This document shows positions 55,846 to 60,000 of a stretch of DNA of 60,000 nt, in pieces. The translations under genes and the position numbers were made by a program. The stretch is from Diphasiastrum complanatum (taxonomy: Eukaryota; Streptophyta; Lycopodiopsida; Lycopodiales; Lycopodiaceae), in contig CM055103.1 of the NCBI GenBank assembly GCA_029204225.1, positions 56,193,078 through 56,253,077 of the forward strand. Direction: 5' to 3'. Position 1 is the stretch's first letter, and every line of letters begins with the position of its first letter. The notes under the pieces were generated by a model. It ran no database searches, was not told the origin of the DNA, and was given only the letters and a program-made list of their open reading frames with translations.

Positions 55846-56829
55846 GTTATCCAAAGTTATATTGAAGATAAAGAGGCCTCAATAAATGTTACTGAAGGAA
55901 GGTCTATATCCCGAAGGGCAGATATGAAACGACATGAACCTTAATATGAAGGCCAGCCCTAAGAGAAGAACATTCTAGAAGACTCTTTTATTGCACCTCA
56001 ATCAAACGTTGTAACCTTCCACGTGCTTACTTCTTATTGGAACAAAGCTGTGTGACAAGGATGCCACCTAGGAAATTGTACACTTGTAATTTTCCTATTG
56101 GATATAATTAGTTAATTAAACTAAATATGAAATGACATATCAGTTACTAGTGAACTATGTACTTTCGTGCTTGTTCCCTATATGTACACTACTTACGCTT
56201 CAATACAACCATTGAGTTTTCCAGGAGATCTCAGAGAGAGTTTCAGTTTTCAAGTTTTCCCTTCTCTCTGCTTTCATAAGCCTTCTGTTTGTTGAGTACT
56301 TCTATTTCTGACAGTTGGTAAGCCTCACCTTGTCGGACGTGCTAGTGATTGTAACTCTGGTCAGACACTTCTTTAGCCTTGATACTGTCGTATGAGAGCA
56401 ATCGTGAATTCATTGCTATTTGATTGCCTGTTTGATTGAATAATCAATTTCTTGGAGCTTTATTGTGATGTTAACTTTCAGAATCACAGTCGTATATTTA
56501 GACTTGCACATCCTAAAGCTTGCTATGTGTTGTTGTAAATCAATACTTTGAAACTTGCATATGGATACTCGTGCAGTTTAATTTAGTAGTCAGTCATTCT
56601 TATGAATGAGTGCTCTCTATTGTTGAGGACAGATTGTTGGGGACTACAGTTGGATTGTACTGAGGCATTTGCATGTTTCTCTGCCTTGGTTTATCTGATG
56701 CAACAGACCTTGCTTGTCTGACAAACTTTATTAGGTGCACAGACCGATATATCGGACTGGTCGATAAGTTGAGTACACTAATCAGAAATGCAACATGTTC
56801 AATATGAGATTAGTTGGCATCAATATCTT
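55846..56829 (+). repeat. Gypsy family C LTR, second copy
   Basis: Opposite-strand counterpart of 10500-11490. It ends at 56829 in GGCATCAATATCTT, exactly where the Tat-type LTR begins. The copy at 10300-11505 continues past this point (AAGTGAAAGATATTGATGCC on plus), which marks the insertion site. Confidence 0.85.
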
Positions 56830-57675
56830 TGTTAGTGACTATGCTAACATAGAGAAAAATAAAAAGAATGAAATAAAACTCTGTGGCATGTGTTTTGTAA
56901 GCCCACGTATGAGTTTTTGTCAATAAACTTCCACTATGGCATGTGTTTTGTAAGTCCATGAGTAGAAGCTTAAAATAATAATAAAATAGCTTAAACTTAG
57001 ATTTAGAACTTAGACTTAGGAAACTTAAGCTTAGAAATATTTGTCTTAAGTTTTCCTAAGTTAGAAGTTCTAGAATGGCTAGAAATAAGTTAGTCGAAAC
57101 TTATGGAAGACCCTCCTTGACATAAAAGGAGAGGCATTTGCCATGTAAATAACACTTTTGAGATTATGCTAATTGCTCTCTCTTGAGATTATCTTGCTAT
57201 TTCACTTGTGTTCCCTTTGGAAAGATGCATAGCTTGAGGGAAGGTGCTCGGGCCTCCTCTTTTCTCCTTTTCATCGGTTTCTATATTGTGGCATGTTCTT
57301 ATTCGCTATTTGCTTAATTAGCCGCAATCTTATTTTATTTTTCTTTGGGAGTTAAAATTAGTTTTACGGTTTGCTAGTTGGGAAGCCTTAGCAAACCTAG
57401 TTTATTGTTGATCATTGCTAGTTGGGTACCGCCTTAGCAAGTTCATTTATTTTTCAAAGTAGTGGCTAGTTGGGTACCGGCTTAGCCACACCTTAATTAG
57501 TTTCCATTCTGAGCACCAGTTGGGAAGCCTTGGTGCTCCCTTTTCATTTATGTTTTTTATTTCACGGTAGTTAAGCTTTGTAGAACTTAGAAGGTGGACG
57601 GCCGGTCTAGCACTATACTACGCACGAAACCCTCTTTAGACCTAGCCACCATAGAAAGTAGATTTACTTCCAACA
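56830..57675 (+). repeat. Tat-type gypsy 5' LTR with hairpin array
   Basis: 846 bp, begins TGTTAGTGACTATGCTAACA (an imperfect terminal palindrome) and ends CAACA. It contains GAGGGAAGGTGCTCGGGCC and four GTTGGG-loop hairpins (57368-57538). Related to 4606-5195 on the other strand. Confidence 0.88.
57368..57538 (+). repeat. Array of four constant-loop, variable-stem hairpins
   Basis: Stems and loops: GGTTTGCTA/TAGCAAACC (57368-57376, 57389-57397) with loop GTTGGGAAGCCT; TTGCTA/TAGCAA (57415-57420, 57435-57440) with loop GTTGGGTACCGCCT; GTGGCTA/TAGCCAC (57462-57468, 57483-57489) with loop GTTGGGTACCGGCT; GAGCACCA/TGGTGCTC (57511-57518, 57531-57538) with loop GTTGGGAAGCCT. Every stem is perfectly paired. 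Within each loop GG and CC could pair further. Confidence 0.95.
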
Positions 57676-57690
57676 TTGGCGCCGTTGCCA
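57676..57690 (+). other. Primer binding site, Tat/Athila type
   Basis: TTGGCGCCGTTGCC directly after the LTR end, the usual start of plant Tat/Athila primer sites (TGGCGCCGTTGCCGGGG), diverging after 14 nt. Confidence 0.88.
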
Positions 57691-58600
57691 CTTTTTAAGA
57701 TTTTTTCTACCTAGCTTTCATTTCGTTTCTTTTTTTTTCGCTTCCGTGTTTGTGTGTATGCTTGCTTGCTTTTTACCTTCACACCACAGCACGAGACTTC
57801 TCTCCAGGTTCTCAACGACTGCAGAGCAACCTATCAAGCCGGGAGGAAGCAACAAAAGTGTCAACTTGGGCATTTTCTTTGAAAGAAGTGACCCAAGTGA
57901 CATTTTTTATTGACCAAACAGATATATCAAAATTCGTTGGTCTGTTTGCAGCCATAATAGACCCTGGTCTTCCATTTTATCACCTCCATGAATTCTGACC
58001 CTATTCAGATTTTGAGAAAACACCCTAATATACTGTCAAAATCCATTGTTTTCCAACCAAATCTTGGTCTTAGAATTCGTCGGCTTCACTGAGACTAGAT
58101 CTATCAAAGATTTTTCCTCCAATAGCTTCGCGAATTTTATCTCACAGATTTTGCATGTTTTCTGTCAAAAAATCATCTTTTTACTATTTTTCTCATCTGT
58201 CAACAAAACCTCAGTATCAGAATTTGCCAGTCATACCACAAAATTGCCCACAATGAGAACGAACTCTTTGTATACTCTGCAAATTCTATCTCTAAAAAAG
58301 TGTTTTAAAAAATATAAAAAATCAATATTTTGACAAAAAGCACCTCCTGTCAGAATTTGCGAGTACTGTGGTTAGAGTTATCTAACTATCCACAATTTCT
58401 AGACCTGTCCACGAATTCTCTTACAACAGATTAGTCCAATTTTTGTCCAAATCCTATTCTGCAAGAAAACTCTCATTTTTGTCTTTTTTCCAAGTAGAGT
58501 ACTGCCATGATCATCTGTATTGTTACTCTACTCCACACTATGCATCATGTCTTGAGATTGTGCTGAATCTTCCAATCCAACCCCTCCATGACTAGAACGC
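57691..58600 (+). other. Tat-type leader with diverged tandem units
   Basis: No clear coding. A motif AGAATT(T/C)G(C/T) recurs at about 57930, 58071, 58217 and 58350 (spacing about 134-146 bp) with partly matching neighbours (AATTCTATCTC, TCTGTCAAAAAATC), suggesting old tandem units of about 140 bp. Confidence 0.45.
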
Positions 58601-58609
58601 GGAATTTCA

Positions 58610-58925
58610 TGTATCGATGCACCAAAGTATGATGGAGAATCTGACCCAGTCCGATTTCTCCAAGACTTTGATAATGCATGTCGCTTCTATTGAAATATCT
58701 CTAAGACTGAAAAGCTTTGCCTATTCTCCATGGTACTCTATGGAACAACCAAAGAGTGGTATCTTAATCTCGAAATTTCTGATCTTGCTTCTTGGACCAC
58801 TCTCAAGACGCCCTCATCAAGCGTTTCAAACCATCCAAACTGACTCAGATCCCATTCATCCAAATTACCCATATCAAGATGTGTCGCGACGAGTCTGTTC
58901 GAAACTTCATTGAGCGCTTTAAACG
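58610..58925 (+). pseudogene. Tat-type gypsy gag remnant
   Basis: Reads YDGESDPVRFLQDFDNACRF, stop, NISKTEKLCLFSMVLYGTTK and EWYLNLE, then in a shifted frame ALIKRFKPSKLTQIPFIQIT and CRDESVRNFIERFKRLK. This is the central retrotransposon gag domain (SL.G.A..WY, F...F, ESV..F..RFK.L). Stop and frameshift make it dead. Confidence 0.85.
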
Positions 58926-58969
58926 TCTCAAGGTCAAATGAGTTGACAAAAACATCACTGATTGAATTA

Positions 58970-59040
58970 TCGCAAGCGCCATTTGAAAAATGGGAACTGG
59001 ATTATGTTGGTCCTATTCATCCTATCGCGCGAGGATCTCA
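58970..59040 (+). pseudogene. Gypsy integrase core start
   Basis: APFEKWELDYVGPIHPIARG is the conserved start of the integrase core (PFEKWG-DFVGPI-P). It follows gag with only about 45 bp between, so protease, RT and RNase H have been deleted. It is cut after about 23 residues. Confidence 0.8.
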
Positions 59041-59043
59041 GTC

Positions 59044-60000
59044 CCAATGCTCGATCTCATAAATGAAATCGGCGTCAAGCAGTCTCTGAAGATCTTTCTT
59101 TATCAGATCCACAACATTAGGATTACAGCGATAGAATTTTGTAACCTTTAGAACTGCATCAGGTACTAAAGGTATGGTATGTTCAATAACTAACATCGGA
59201 ATACCTTTCAAATCTTGATAATTCCATGAAAAGCAATCTTGATACTTAATAAGTAATGTTCAGAGTGCTTGATATTGTTTAGGATTAAGTTGTGATCCAA
59301 CTTGTACAATCTTTTCTGGTTCTCCTGGTTCAGCAAGATTCATAGCCTGTGTTCTAGCTGGGCCATCGTAAACATCTTTCAATTCTGGCACCTGTTCTTC
59401 GGGTTCACGATGTGCTTTGGGTAACATGATAACCACATCATCCACTGTATAACGTTTAAAATGTTTGGGCATATCATGTTGGACTACATCTGCTTGCTCT
59501 TTGTCAAAAGGACATGTCTTGGATCTTTGCTTAGCCTTCTTAGCAGGAATTGATTGTGGAGGTGATGACTTCTGAGAAGATAAACTCTTCTTTGAAGGTG
59601 AAGACTTCCTAGACAATGACGTCTTGCTAGAACTCTGACTTGTAGAATCATCCTTGACTTTTCCTTTGCCTTTATCCAGTAAGGGTGGCACATTCTTTGA
59701 ACCAATCTTTTGAGGAGGATTTTTCCATTTCAGGATCGTATTATAATGTTGTTTGGCTTGTTTCTTCGTCATTGACCATGTGATCTTGTCTTCCTTCAAT
59801 ATAACTTCTTTTGGCGGTTTTATTGTTGGTTCATCAGGAATATCATGCACTCTAAATCTTGTCGGATCCATATGATTTAGAATCTACTCATCAGTAAGTT
59901 CTGCATTGTCATCATAAGTCAAGGCATGACTCACAGAAATGAGTTCATCTTCAATCGGATCTGGTATAGGTTCCGTTGATATCCAAGCTACATTCAGCAC
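59044..60000 (-). pseudogene. Tat-type gypsy pol (linker to RT start)
   Basis: Minus strand entering from the right edge: EPIPDPIEDELISVSHALTY, stop near 59886, then a 203-codon frame (59871-59260): a basic Ser/Lys-rich linker (KTSLSRKSSPSKKSLSSQKS) and EPGEPEKIVQVGSQLNPKQY. After a stop follow LIKYQDCFSWNYQDLKGIPM, VIEHTIPLVPDA and VVDLIKKDLQRLLDADFIYE, ending at 59044. This is the segment before and at the start of Tat-type RT (K.DCF.W.Y.D..G.....EH.I; the DLIKKDLQRLLDA-FI helix). It abuts the plus-strand integrase scrap head-on. Confidence 0.85.

Noticed and set aside
1-60000. tRNA or rRNA genes, or an intact host gene
   Set aside because: None was recognised on either strand by reading; a tRNAscan or gene-model search was not possible here.

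Overview
The window reads as nuclear DNA of a large, repeat-rich seed plant genome. The evidence is stacked and nested LTR retrotransposons of both Ty1/copia and Ty3/gypsy type, plant-type tRNA-iMet primer sites (TGGTATCAGAGC), a CACTA (En/Spm) fragment, long (CT)n/(GA)n tracts, AT-rich composition and no recognisable intact host gene. A conifer or other gymnosperm is a reasonable guess, but nothing seen here proves it. Almost every protein-like stretch is a broken piece of a mobile element.

Layout. 1-3165 (+) is a Ty3/gypsy pol (family A) split by a rearranged copia insertion (721-2111). 3166-6056 holds little apart from a minus-strand LTR fragment (4606-5195). 6057-7440 (-) has copia RT/IN debris. 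7620-9322 (+) is the 3' end and LTR of a copia element inserted into the gag of a gypsy element of family C (9323-10294, with its LTR up to 11505, minus). 11520-13408 (-) is gypsy family B gag-protease. 13447-16480 (-) is gypsy A again. 16488-16661 (-) is a histone H3-like fragment next to a repeat (16709-17113). 17113-20700 is old copia debris on both strands. 20700-26130 is mostly unassigned with two (CT)n tracts. 26140-27014 (-) is CACTA debris. 27904-32473 (+) is a young copia element (element 1). 32490-36700 holds three unrecognised coding-like regions and a G-box-rich intergenic stretch. 37102-38430 (-) is copia integrase. 39592-44695 (-) is a complete-length copia element (element 2, 5-bp target duplication). 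45178-47611 (-) is gypsy B, followed by a 392-bp palindrome (47612-48003). 48240-55425 (-) is gypsy A, split by copia element 3 (49730-54249, + strand, 5-bp target duplication). 55846-56829 (+) is a second LTR of family C, cut by a Tat-type gypsy element (LTR 56830-57675, then gag and an integrase scrap). 59044-60000 (-) is another Tat-type pol.

The most interesting signals are structural. (1) The Tat-type LTR carries an array of four short hairpins with a constant loop and different, fully complementary stems. A diverged second copy on the other strand (4731-4846) shows paired, compensatory stem changes. (2) A 392-bp near-perfect palindrome has a 12-nt centre, and its core motif recurs in alternating orientation in two dispersed 5' cassettes. 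(3) A histone H3/CENH3-like fragment lies downstream of one of those cassettes. (4) Three copia elements have largely open tails but lack integrase and reverse transcriptase catalytic cores. (5) The U3 of one copia LTR has five CCAAT boxes at about 33-bp spacing, and a 167-bp stretch holds five perfect CACGTG G-boxes.

All family assignments come from reading translated motifs by eye; no database search was run.
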